DNA of 5,297 nt from Bacteroidales bacterium (lineage in GTDB: Bacteria > Bacteroidota > Bacteroidia > Bacteroidales > B18-G4), in the NCBI GenBank assembly GCA_030618905.1, contig JAUXCL010000172.1:1-5297 (forward strand), in the 5' to 3' direction. A model generated the notes under the pieces. That model saw only the letters and a program-made list of their open reading frames with translations. It made no database searches and had not been told where the DNA came from. Shown here in pieces: positions 1-4,668 of the stretch. A program made the translations under genes and the position numbers. How positions within the stretch are numbered: the stretch's first letter is position 1; every line of letters begins with the position of its first letter.

Positions 1-95
1 ATCGGCGAAAGGTGGTCAACTTGTCCGTTTTTTCCAATACAAGCAGAAAATAGAATAGTAAATAATATTGAGAAAATAAAAGTTGTCTTTTTCAT
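1..95 (-). CDS. N-terminal part of a small lipoprotein, cut by the window edge
   Basis: An ATG at 93-95 read on the minus strand opens a frame that stays open to the left edge, giving 31 full codons. The product starts MKKTTFIF, runs through a hydrophobic segment and reaches LFSAC (Cys19), followed by IGKNGQVDHLSP. This is a type II (lipoprotein) signal peptide: short positive n-region, hydrophobic core, and small residues before the cysteine that would be lipidated. Phe at -3 is less usual than Leu. The mature protein would be anchored in the inner or outer membrane. No Shine-Dalgarno sequence precedes the start (AAAAAACATCCTGAT just before the ATG), which is normal in Bacteroidota. The terminator upstream (182-217) separates it from the TlpA-like gene, so it probably has its own promoter, but I found no convincing promoter box. 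The mature domain lies outside the window, so its function cannot be called. Confidence 0.62.
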   Translation of the reverse strand, partial: MKKTTFIFSILFTILFSACIGKNGQVDHLSP

Positions 96-181
96 ATCAG
101 GATGTTTTTTTGAATTTATTGAGGCTAATATAGGGAAAGTTTGATTACATGTTGCCAGCAAAGGTTTATCATAAATCTAAT

Positions 182-217
182 AAAACAAAAATGAGACAGC
201 CGAAACTGCCTCATTTT
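182..217 (-). terminator. Rho-independent terminator after the TlpA-like gene
   Basis: Arms 188-195 (AAAATGAG) and 210-217 (CTCATTTT) pair perfectly. After one A/C mismatch (196/209) the stem continues as CAG/CTG (197-199 with 206-208) around the loop CCGAAA. Read on the minus strand, the stem is followed by T-rich sequence (TTTTTGTTTTATT, counting the last paired bases). That fits termination of the leftward transcript from the thioredoxin-fold gene, whose stop lies about 90 bp upstream. In the plus direction the T-run is shorter and broken by GAA. Confidence 0.65.
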
Positions 218-305
218 GAACATGTGATCAAAAAATGGAAAGAAGCGAATAAATATTGATGATGTTACTCCTCAGAATTGAGTTTAATACCTAAAATATA
301 AAAAT

Positions 306-842
306 TTAATTGTCAAGCATGGTCAATTTGCCCCTGTTGACCGCTGAACCATTATTCAGGTTTACAATCTGATCGCAGGTAAATTCCGGGATCCCCGGAC
401 AATAGCCGTTATGCATAAATACCATCTGGTTTCCCTTATCCAATAATAGGGTGAAAGGGACAGCTGAAATGTTCATGGCCCTCCTAAGTTCCCCGTTCTC
501 GTCTATATAATTGGCAAATTGCACATCATTGCCATAAATGTAAGGTTTAACCATATCGGCCCTGGTATTGGGGTTGACACATATGCCCACTATTTTAACC
601 TTGCTACCCTTCTCCTTTTTCGTATCCCAGGCTTCACTGAGATCATTGATCAAGCGAAGACTTTCATCATCATCCATGCTCCAGAAAAATAAAATGGTAT
701 GGCCCTCCGGATTAAGCACGTCAACTGCAGAAATGTATTCTCCTTCAAGGCTTTTGATATTTATATTGGGAATGGCTGATTGCCCTATGCTAACTGAAAC
801 TGAGAGCAACATGACCATGATCATTGACATAAGTTTTTTCAT
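306..842 (-). CDS. Exported thioredoxin-fold (TlpA/AhpC-TSA-like) protein without the CxxC motif
   Basis: The 178-aa product starts with a signal peptide (MKKLMSMIMV...SIGQS, probable cleavage near residues 20-22), so it should act outside the cytoplasm. The remainder has TlpA-type thioredoxin-fold features: a leading IPNINIKSLEGEYISAVDVL segment, a hydrophobic strand ILFFW (50-54), a helix, a second strand VKIVGICVN (82-90), and the loop ISAVPFTLLLD (125-135) with the cis-proline at Pro129, followed by an NGY turn. In active TlpA/ResA proteins the strand ending FW is followed by the WCxPC redox site. Here the same place reads FWSMDDDES (53-61), with no cysteine. The three cysteines present (88, 148, 156) lie elsewhere, so a normal disulfide oxidoreductase role is unlikely. 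A binding, chaperone or scaffold role, or an unusual Cys148/Cys156 pair, are guesses. The start is well supported by an AGGAGG five bases upstream of the ATG. Confidence 0.8.
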   Translation of the reverse strand: MKKLMSMIMVMLLSVSVSIGQSAIPNINIKSLEGEYISAVDVLNPEGHTILFFWSMDDDESLRLINDLSEAWDTKKEKGSKVKIVGICVNPNTRADMVKPYIYGNDVQFANYIDENGELRRAMNISAVPFTLLLDKGNQMVFMHNGYCPGIPEFTCDQIVNLNNGSAVNRGKLTMLDN

Positions 843-846
843 GATT

Positions 847-853
847 CCCTCCT
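847..853 (-). promoter_or_regulatory. Strong Shine-Dalgarno sequence of the TlpA-like gene
   Basis: The minus strand reads AAAAGGAGGGAATCATG, so a full AGGAGG sits five bases before the start codon at 842. No other gene in this window has such a site; the others are preceded by A/T-rich sequence, as usual in Bacteroidota. It fixes the start of this gene. Confidence 0.75.
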
Positions 854-891
854 TTTATTTAAATTCTATTTGATTAAAAATAAGACTGTAT

Positions 892-899
892 CAAATGTA
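892..899 (-). promoter_or_regulatory. Candidate Bacteroidota promoter (-7 box TACATTTG) for the TlpA-like gene
   Basis: TACATTTG on the minus strand matches the Bacteroidota primary-sigma -7 consensus TAnnTTTG exactly. Transcription would start near 885, leaving a leader of about 43 nt before the ATG. No TTG-type -33 element is visible at the normal spacing; that region holds the TTAA repeats instead. This fits a promoter that needs an activator. Confidence 0.5.
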
Positions 900-910
900 C
901 GCTACGAAGT

Positions 911-928
911 CTTAAAATTTTGTTAACT
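911..928 (-). repeat. 18-nt exact repeat, copy 1 (AGTTAACAAAATTTTAAG on the minus strand)
   Basis: The same 18 bases occur again at 5254-5271 in the same orientation relative to the downstream gene (pdxH-like). This copy lies 69 bp upstream of the TlpA-like start, within the 11-bp-phased hexamer array, just upstream of the -7 box. It contains the palindromes GTTAAC and AAAATTTT. Confidence 0.85.
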
Positions 929-948
929 GCCTGTTAAACTTATGTTAA
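912..948 (-). promoter_or_regulatory. Phased TTAACA direct repeats: candidate response-regulator (Pho-box-like) site
   Basis: On the minus strand the sequence divides into 11-bp units TTAACATAAGT, TTAACAGGCAG, TTAACAAAATT and a weaker TTAAGACTTCG. TTAA recurs at exactly 11-bp steps (plus-strand positions 945, 934, 923, 912). Direct hexamers one helical turn apart are the layout used by OmpR/PhoB-family response regulators, and TTAACA with 5-bp gaps matches the Bacillus subtilis PhoP box (TT[A/C/T]ACA, about 5-bp spacing). The array sits directly upstream of the -7 box of the TlpA-like gene, where an activator would bind. Which regulator reads it, and whether phosphate is the signal, is inference. 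Confidence 0.5.
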
Positions 949-974
949 AAAAAAAGCCCCGGTCTCCCGGGGCT
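947..974 (-). terminator. Strong rho-independent terminator of pepE
   Basis: AGCCCCGG (955-962) and CCGGGGCT (967-974) form a perfect 8-bp GC-rich stem with a 4-nt loop. On the minus strand it is followed at once by a run of T (complement of A947-955). It starts 25 bp after the pepE stop codon. Its T-run merges with the first TTAACA unit of the next gene's upstream region. Confidence 0.93.
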
Positions 975-999
975 CTGTATCATATTATATTGGAATTTT

Positions 1000-1731
1000 C
1001 TATTTCAACAAAAAGGAAATATCAGATCCCGGCTCAAATTCCCCGGGCTCCTCGCCAAACTTGAAATAACGCATAGGTCTGGGACCTTTGAGCTGAATAT
1101 CATCTCCTTCAATCTGCAGCAATGTACTTTCACGTAATCCAACAATAGGCATTTCCTTGTTTACGATCTGAAACTCCTCCAGACGCTGCTCCCTGGTTTC
1201 ACCGGCATGGCCCTGTGCATGTGCATCCAGGTAATGCGGATTGATCTGGAATGGGATCAGCCCGGTGCAATCAAAGCTCTCCGGTTGAATGATCGGCATA
1301 TCATTGGTGGTCATCAGGCTTGGACATGCGACATTAGAACCTGCGCTCCAGCCCAGGTAAGGGGTCCCGCTTAATACCTTATCGCGGATGGCATCCATGA
1401 TCTTCAGCTTATGCATCATGTGCACCAGGTGAAAAGTATTGCCTCCTCCCACTGCTATAGCTTCTGCATCTTTAACAGCCTGCACAGGATCTATGTCATG
1501 GTGGATTGACTCCAGCTCATAAGCGAATTGCCTGAATACTTTTTGAACTTTCTCCTCGTAAATGTCATAGGACTTTGCAATCCTTTCAGGTGTCAGGCCC
1601 ATACCTGCATAAGGGATGAACAGTACTTTTTTAACATCGGATGGAGCAAGGAAATCTTTGATAAATGGTGATGGCCATGCCAGATAATCTTCACCGTAAT
1701 TTGTAGAATTGCTAATCAGTAGAAGGCGCAT
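1000..1731 (-). CDS. pepE: Peptidase E (alpha-aspartyl dipeptidase, MEROPS family S51)
   Basis: PepE is a cytoplasmic serine peptidase that cleaves dipeptides with N-terminal aspartate (Asp-Xaa). The product matches the family along its length: MRLLLISNST at the N-terminus, GGGNTFHL (95-102), the nucleophile elbow GWSAGSN (127-133, Ser129), TTNDMPI with Asp144, INPHYLD with His166, and the GETREQR signature after it. The Ser-to-Asp (15) and Ser-to-His (37) spacings equal those of the Salmonella/E. coli enzyme (Ser120, Asp135, His157), so it should be active. I chose the ATG at 1731 because family members begin M-x-LLL-SNST. An in-frame ATG at 1740 would add only MYP; neither has a Shine-Dalgarno sequence. 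At 243 aa it is slightly longer than the E. coli protein (229). It follows two tRNA-Leu genes on the same strand and ends at a strong terminator, so it may be expressed from the tRNA promoter or from its own promoter next to the palindrome at 1749-1763. Confidence 0.94.
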   Translation of the reverse strand: MRLLLISNSTNYGEDYLAWPSPFIKDFLAPSDVKKVLFIPYAGMGLTPERIAKSYDIYEEKVQKVFRQFAYELESIHHDIDPVQAVKDAEAIAVGGGNTFHLVHMMHKLKIMDAIRDKVLSGTPYLGWSAGSNVACPSLMTTNDMPIIQPESFDCTGLIPFQINPHYLDAHAQGHAGETREQRLEEFQIVNKEMPIVGLRESTLLQIEGDDIQLKGPRPMRYFKFGEEPGEFEPGSDISFLLK

Positions 1732-1748
1732 AGGATACATTCGTTAAA

Positions 1749-1763
1749 TAACGCTGAGCGTTA
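1749..1763. promoter_or_regulatory. Perfect 7-bp inverted repeat just upstream of pepE
   Basis: TAACGCT-G-AGCGTTA is a perfect palindrome with a one-base centre, 18-32 bp upstream of the chosen pepE start, in the gap between pepE and tRNA-Leu(CAG). Its size and symmetry suit a dimeric repressor. In RNA the one-base spacer would need the stem to open for a loop, so DNA binding seems the better reading. Function is not established. Confidence 0.4.
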
Positions 1764-1802
1764 CCAATATTAGATTAATTGCGGTTTAAACACTTAATAA
1801 AG

Positions 1803-1886
1803 TGCCCAAGAAAGGACTCGAACCTTCACGAGCATTCGCTCACTACACCCTGAATGTAGCGCGTCTACCAATTCCGCCACTTGGGC
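1803..1886 (-). tRNA. tRNA-Leu (anticodon CAG)
   Basis: A complete type II tRNA reads on the minus strand. The acceptor stem is GCCCAAG/CTTGGGC with discriminator A. The D arm contains GGTAGAC, and the anticodon arm CTACA/TGTAG encloses the loop TTCAGGG with anticodon CAG (plus 1850-1852). A long variable arm TGAGC-GAAT-GCTCG follows, then the T arm GAAGG-TTCGAGT-CCTTT. The long variable arm and the anticodon identify leucine (codon CUG). CCA is not encoded (the next bases are CTT), so it must be added after transcription. It lies downstream of tRNA-Leu(GAG) and upstream of pepE. Confidence 0.95.
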
Positions 1887-1892
1887 AGGTAC

Positions 1893-1964
1893 TTTACAAT
1901 TTACACTTTACAGTTTACAATGTACAATATTGTAAAAACTAAATTGTAAAGTCTAAATTGTAAA
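1893..1964. repeat. 72-bp imperfect palindrome built of 7-nt repeats between two tRNA-Leu genes
   Basis: Left of the centre (1928/1929) there are five heptads: TTTACAA, TTTACAC, TTTACAG, TTTACAA, TGTACAA. Right of it, read from the far end on the other strand, there are five more: TTTACAA, TTTAGAC, TTTACAA, TTTAGTT, TTTACAA. The two central bases are TA. Of 36 opposed positions, 30 are Watson-Crick pairs and one is G-T; five are mismatched (1904, 1918-1920 and 1922 with their partners). It fills almost all of the 86-bp spacer between the tRNAs. If the two tRNAs are cotranscribed it would fold into a long A/U-rich hairpin between them. I recall similar TTTACAN strings between genes in other Bacteroidota, but could not check this. 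Confidence 0.85.
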
Positions 1965-1972
1965 TTCATCCG

Positions 1973-2056
1973 TGCCCAGGACAAGAATCGAACTTGCACG
2001 AACTTGCGTTCACATGGCCCTCAACCATGCGCGTCTACCATTTCCGCCACCTGGGC
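1973..2056 (-). tRNA. tRNA-Leu (anticodon GAG)
   Basis: A complete type II tRNA reads on the minus strand. The acceptor stem is GCCCAGG/CCTGGGC with discriminator A. The anticodon arm CATGG/CCATG encloses TTGAGGG with anticodon GAG (plus 2020-2022), and a long variable arm (TGAACGC...GTTCG) and a T arm CAAGTTCGATTCTTG follow. It reads CUC and CUU codons. CCA is not encoded. It is the first gene after the leftward promoter box at 2073-2080, and the (CAG) isoacceptor follows after 86 bp, so the pair is probably one transcript. The two genes are similar in their acceptor and D arms, suggesting an old duplication. Confidence 0.95.
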
Positions 2057-2072
2057 TGTAGGTGTGGGGGTG

Positions 2073-2080
2073 CAAAAATA
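2073..2080 (-). promoter_or_regulatory. Leftward promoter box (TATTTTTG) for the tRNA-Leu pair
   Basis: On the minus strand TATTTTTG matches TAnnTTTG and lies 17-24 bp before the first base of tRNA-Leu(GAG). That places the transcription start near 2066 with a short 5' leader. No clear TTG -33 box is seen at the usual distance. Confidence 0.55.
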
Positions 2081-2113
2081 ACATTTTTTTCATTAAGCAT
2101 TCATTCTATTTCC

Positions 2114-2121
2114 TATTTTTG
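2114..2121 (+). promoter_or_regulatory. Rightward promoter box (TATTTTTG) for the DUF4301 gene
   Basis: TATTTTTG matches the Bacteroidota -7 consensus and is the same octamer as the divergent box at 2073-2080. Transcription would begin near 2128, 18 nt before the ATG at 2146. This decides the start of the DUF4301 gene, because the earlier in-frame ATG at 2062 lies upstream of the promoter. The -33 region is T-rich without a clear TTG. Confidence 0.55.
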
Positions 2122-2145
2122 CGGCATCAAATCAAATTTACTTCC

Positions 2146-3693
2146 ATGTACCCAGAAAAAGATATCCGGCAGTTCGAAAAAAAAGGGATCAGTACCAAAT
2201 TGATCGATTACCAGATCAACAAATTTAAAGAGGGCTTTCCGTATATCAGCCTAGTCAGGCCAGCAACTCCCGGAGATGGGGTCCGGACCTTCGATGAATA
2301 TCAAATCAACAAACTCCTTGATGTATACGATAGGAATTCCAGGGATCTTGACCTGATCAAATTTGTACCGGCCTCCGGTGCTGCAACACGAATGTTTAAA
2401 AACCTGTTTCAATTCACTGCCGAATACGGGAACAATGATCAGGGACATGCACTTTTCCTCCAGGACAAATCCTTCAATTCTCCTTACCACTTCATCTCAA
2501 GTATCGCCAATTTTGCCTTTTATGATGAACTCGTTGAAGTCCTTAATTTAAAGGGGCTTGATATAGACAATTTGTTACACGATAAAGACTTTCATCTCAT
2601 CATCAATGATGTATTGAACCAGGATGGCCTGAATTACGGGGCCTTACCCAAAGGATTGATCCTCTTTCACCACTATGAGGATGGTTCAAGGTTTGCTTTT
2701 GAAGAACACCTGCTTGAAGGTGCGGAATATTGCAGGCAAAGTGACCAGGATGTCCACATCCACTTTACGGTATCACCCGAACACCGGGATCGTTTTCTGC
2801 AACTTATTGATCAACAGAAAGATAAATACGAAAAAGAATTCGGGATCACTTACAGAATATCATTCTCTGAACAGCAATCCTCTACGGATACCATTGCCGT
2901 TGATCTCCAAAATTCACCTTTCAGAAATGCTGATGACAGCATCCTTTTCAGGCCCGGCGGGCATGGTGCCCTCATCGAAAACCTGAATGAGCTGGAAGCT
3001 GATGTCATCTTTATTAAAAACATCGACAACATCGTTCCCGACCGCCTGAAACCAGATACCTTCACTTACAAAAAGCTCATTGGGGGACTTCTGCTCCAGG
3101 TACAGGAAAAGACATTCGAATACCTCAGGAAACTGACAAATGGAATTGTGACAGAAGAACTTATCAATGAGATCAGTGAATTTGCCATATCAGATTTAAA
3201 CATCAACACCGGTGCTGATTTCCCGGAACTCAATAACAACAATAAGACAGCATTGCTTATCGAAAAATTAAACCGGCCCATTCGTGTGTGCGGGATGGTG
3301 AAAAATGAAGGCGAGCCCGGTGGCGGCCCTTTCTGGGTTAAAAATCAACAAGAGGAAATCTCCCTTCAGATCGTAGAATCATCACAGATCAATCCGGATG
3401 ATCCGGCACAACAGGAGATCCTGAAATCCTCCACACACTTTAACCCGGTCGACCTGGTTTGCGGGGTGAAAGATTACCAGGGAAACAAATTCGATCTCAG
3501 GAAATACATCGATCCTTCAACAGGTTTCATCTCCATCAAATCAAAAGACGGTCGCGACCTGAAAGCCCAGGAACTGCCTGGCTTATGGAACGGCGCCATG
3601 GCCAATTGGAACACCATCTTCGTGGATGTCCCCATTATCACATTCAATCCGGTGAAGATTGTTAATGACTTGCTTCGGGAAACGCACCAGTAG
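2146..3693 (+). CDS. DUF4301 family protein, possible nucleotidyltransferase-like enzyme
   Basis: The product has 515 aa from the ATG at 2146 and no signal peptide or membrane segment, so it should be cytoplasmic. I recognise the DUF4301 family from several blocks: LIKFVPASGAATRMFK (70-85), LPKGLILFHHYEDG (167-180) with FAFEEHLLEG, HFTVSPEHRDRF (206-217), FRPGGHGALIENL (268-280), VIFIKNIDN (287-295), RVCGMVKNEGEPGGGPFWV (380-398), HFNPVDLVCG (431-440) and ELPGLWNGAMANWNTIFV near the C-terminus. No function is proven for the family as far as I know. The order of a glycine/arginine loop (SGAATR), a lysine block (LPKG), GGHGAL and KNIDN resembles UDP-sugar pyrophosphorylases of the GT-A fold, which is my inference. 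The longer frame from 2062 adds 28 residues (WGCKNNIFFI...) from the promoter region and is rejected. The LRR lipoprotein gene follows after 62 bp, probably cotranscribed. Confidence 0.88.
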   Translation: MYPEKDIRQFEKKGISTKLIDYQINKFKEGFPYISLVRPATPGDGVRTFDEYQINKLLDVYDRNSRDLDLIKFVPASGAATRMFKNLFQFTAEYGNNDQGHALFLQDKSFNSPYHFISSIANFAFYDELVEVLNLKGLDIDNLLHDKDFHLIINDVLNQDGLNYGALPKGLILFHHYEDGSRFAFEEHLLEGAEYCRQSDQDVHIHFTVSPEHRDRFLQLIDQQKDKYEKEFGITYRISFSEQQSSTDTIAVDLQNSPFRNADDSILFRPGGHGALIENLNELEADVIFIKNIDNIVPDRLKPDTFTYKKLIGGLLLQVQEKTFEYLRKLTNGIVTEELINEISEFAISDLNINTGADFPELNNNNKTALLIEKLNRPIRVCGMVKNEGEPGGGPFWVKNQQEEISLQIVESSQINPDDPAQQEILKSSTHFNPVDLVCGVKDYQGNKFDLRKYIDPSTGFISIKSKDGRDLKAQELPGLWNGAMANWNTIFVDVPIITFNPVKIVNDLLRETHQ

Positions 3694-3702
3694 CAAAAAG
3701 AG

Positions 3703-3750
3703 GAGAAACAACTAAACAACTAAACAACTAAACAGCTAAACAGAAAAACA
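3703..3750 (+). repeat. Octamer tandem repeat (ACTAAACA) in the leader of the LRR gene
   Basis: Units: GAGAAACA (degenerate, 3703-3710), three exact ACTAAACA (3711-3734), GCTAAACA (3735-3742) and GAAAAACA (3743-3750), followed by AAGAA and the ATG at 3756. It occupies most of the 62-bp gap between the DUF4301 stop and the lipoprotein start. The strand is almost free of T and G, so the RNA should be unstructured, as favoured at Bacteroidota start sites. Copy number could change by slippage, altering the leader length but no reading frame. Confidence 0.85.
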
Positions 3751-3755
3751 AAGAA

Positions 3756-4520
3756 ATGAAAAATAGTATGAAAGATAAGATTGTCCTGCTACTATTAATG
3801 GCTTTTATGCTGGGATGTACTGAAAGTGTAAAAAGGCTGGAATATGAAGATTTTGACGAGACCAAATTGTTCCCCCTGCATGAGCTTTACAACATGCGGA
3901 CATACCGCAATATAAACAAAGCCCTGGTAACCCCGGATCCAGTATATAAACTATCCCTGATTAAAAATGGGCTTGTTGCTGTTCCTGAAGAAGTCTATGG
4001 ATTCAAATACCTGAACACCCTGGAACTGACCATGAATGAGTTGAATGATCTTCCTGTATATATTGGGGATATGCTTTACCTGCAGAGCCTTTACCTGACC
4101 TCCAACAAATTCACAATGGTCCCGGATCCGGTTTACAACTTAAAGAACCTGAAGCGCATACGCATGGGTGGTAACCAGTTGAGCGAAATTCCTCAACAAT
4201 TAGTGATGATGCAAAGCATTCAGGAGCTTTTCTTTGGCAAAAACATGATCACAGAGATCCCTTCCGCTGTATTTGACATGCAGGATCTTTATGTCCTCAA
4301 GCTGAACCATAACAAGATTGAACATCTCAGTCCAAAAATCGCACAACTCGAAAAGCTGGAAGTCCTGAATCTATCTTCAAATAATATCAGCGAAATACCC
4401 TTTGATGCCCTTAAGTCAATGAGAAGGCTTAAAGCATTGTATTTCAGAGACAATAATGTTAGCATTGATGTACTTGACAGCCTGCAGAAAGAAATGGCGT
4501 GGGCGAAAGTTTATTACTAG
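3756..4520 (+). CDS. Leucine-rich-repeat lipoprotein
   Basis: The 254-aa product begins with a lipoprotein signal: charged MKNSMKDK, hydrophobic LLLLMAFMLG, then Cys21. The -3 to -1 residues MLG are a tolerable lipobox, so the protein is probably membrane-anchored in the envelope. After a linker with YEDFDETKLFPLHELYNM (30-47), LRRs with a 23-residue period run from about residue 63 to 240. Units begin at 86, 109, 132, 155, 178, 201 (24 residues) and 225, with consensus LxxLxLxxNxLxxIPxxIxxL. This bacterial LRR type forms a curved solenoid used for protein binding; no enzyme domain is attached. The chain ends soon after the last repeat (AWAKVYY), a possible cap. A second ATG at 3768 (Met5) would also keep the signal peptide. 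It probably shares a transcript with the DUF4301 gene and converges on the pdxH-like gene. The partner is unknown. Confidence 0.85.
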   Translation: MKNSMKDKIVLLLLMAFMLGCTESVKRLEYEDFDETKLFPLHELYNMRTYRNINKALVTPDPVYKLSLIKNGLVAVPEEVYGFKYLNTLELTMNELNDLPVYIGDMLYLQSLYLTSNKFTMVPDPVYNLKNLKRIRMGGNQLSEIPQQLVMMQSIQELFFGKNMITEIPSAVFDMQDLYVLKLNHNKIEHLSPKIAQLEKLEVLNLSSNNISEIPFDALKSMRRLKALYFRDNNVSIDVLDSLQKEMAWAKVYY

Positions 4521-4531
4521 ATACTGGATGC

Positions 4532-4652
4532 TAGTTTCTTTTGTTTCTCGTACCCACCCCCAGGTATGGTGGTATTGCTATTGCATGCAAGGAGTGCCCC
4601 CCCTCCCTTGACAAGGGAGGGGGACGAGGGGTGGGTAAAAAACAAGAAACTA
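4532..4652. repeat. 121-bp MITE-like or REP-like inverted-repeat element
   Basis: The ends TAGTTTCTT (4532-4540) and AAGAAACTA (4644-4652) are exact reverse complements. Further in, ACCCACCCC (4552-4560) pairs with GGGGTGGGT (4628-4636). In the middle, CCCCCTCCCTTG (4599-4610) and CAAGGGAGGGGG (4612-4623) form a 12-bp-arm palindrome around one A. It codes for no transposase. It lies between the convergent LRR and pdxH-like genes (stops at 4520 and 4669), where it could block read-through from both sides, although neither strand has the T-run of a classic terminator. ATAC occurs shortly outside both ends, but this is too short and not abutting enough to call a target duplication. Similar ACCCACCCC...CCCTCCC repeats are, from memory, dispersed in other bacterial genomes. 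Confidence 0.7.
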
Positions 4653-4668
4653 TACCCCTCAATATAAT

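Noticed and set aside
191..259. A 22-codon plus-strand frame (starts MRQPKLPHFE)
   Set aside because: It begins inside the terminator hairpin, has no ribosome binding site or promoter and could easily occur by chance.
568..873. Open frame of 101 codons antisense to the TlpA-like gene
   Set aside because: Shadow frame; the minus-strand gene has a signal peptide, fold motifs and a strong ribosome binding site.
1893..1964. Heptad array considered as CRISPR
   Set aside because: Units are 7 nt with no spacers, the two halves are inverted, and no cas gene is present.
1803..2056. tRNA-Leu pair considered as an integration site of a mobile island
   Set aside because: No integrase gene and no partial tRNA copy is visible; both tRNAs are complete and neighbours are housekeeping-like.
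2062..2145. Upstream ATG extending the DUF4301 frame by 28 residues
   Set aside because: The extension covers the T-rich promoter region, starts upstream of the likely transcription start, and has no family similarity; the ATG at 2146 gives the normal N-terminus MYPEKDIRQF.
1994..2203. Open frame of 69 codons on the plus strand
   Set aside because: It lies antisense to tRNA-Leu(GAG) and overlaps the DUF4301 start in another frame.
4599..4623. Central palindrome of the MITE-like element as a classic rho-independent terminator
   Set aside because: The stem is strong, but no T-run follows it on either strand; kept only as part of the repeat element.
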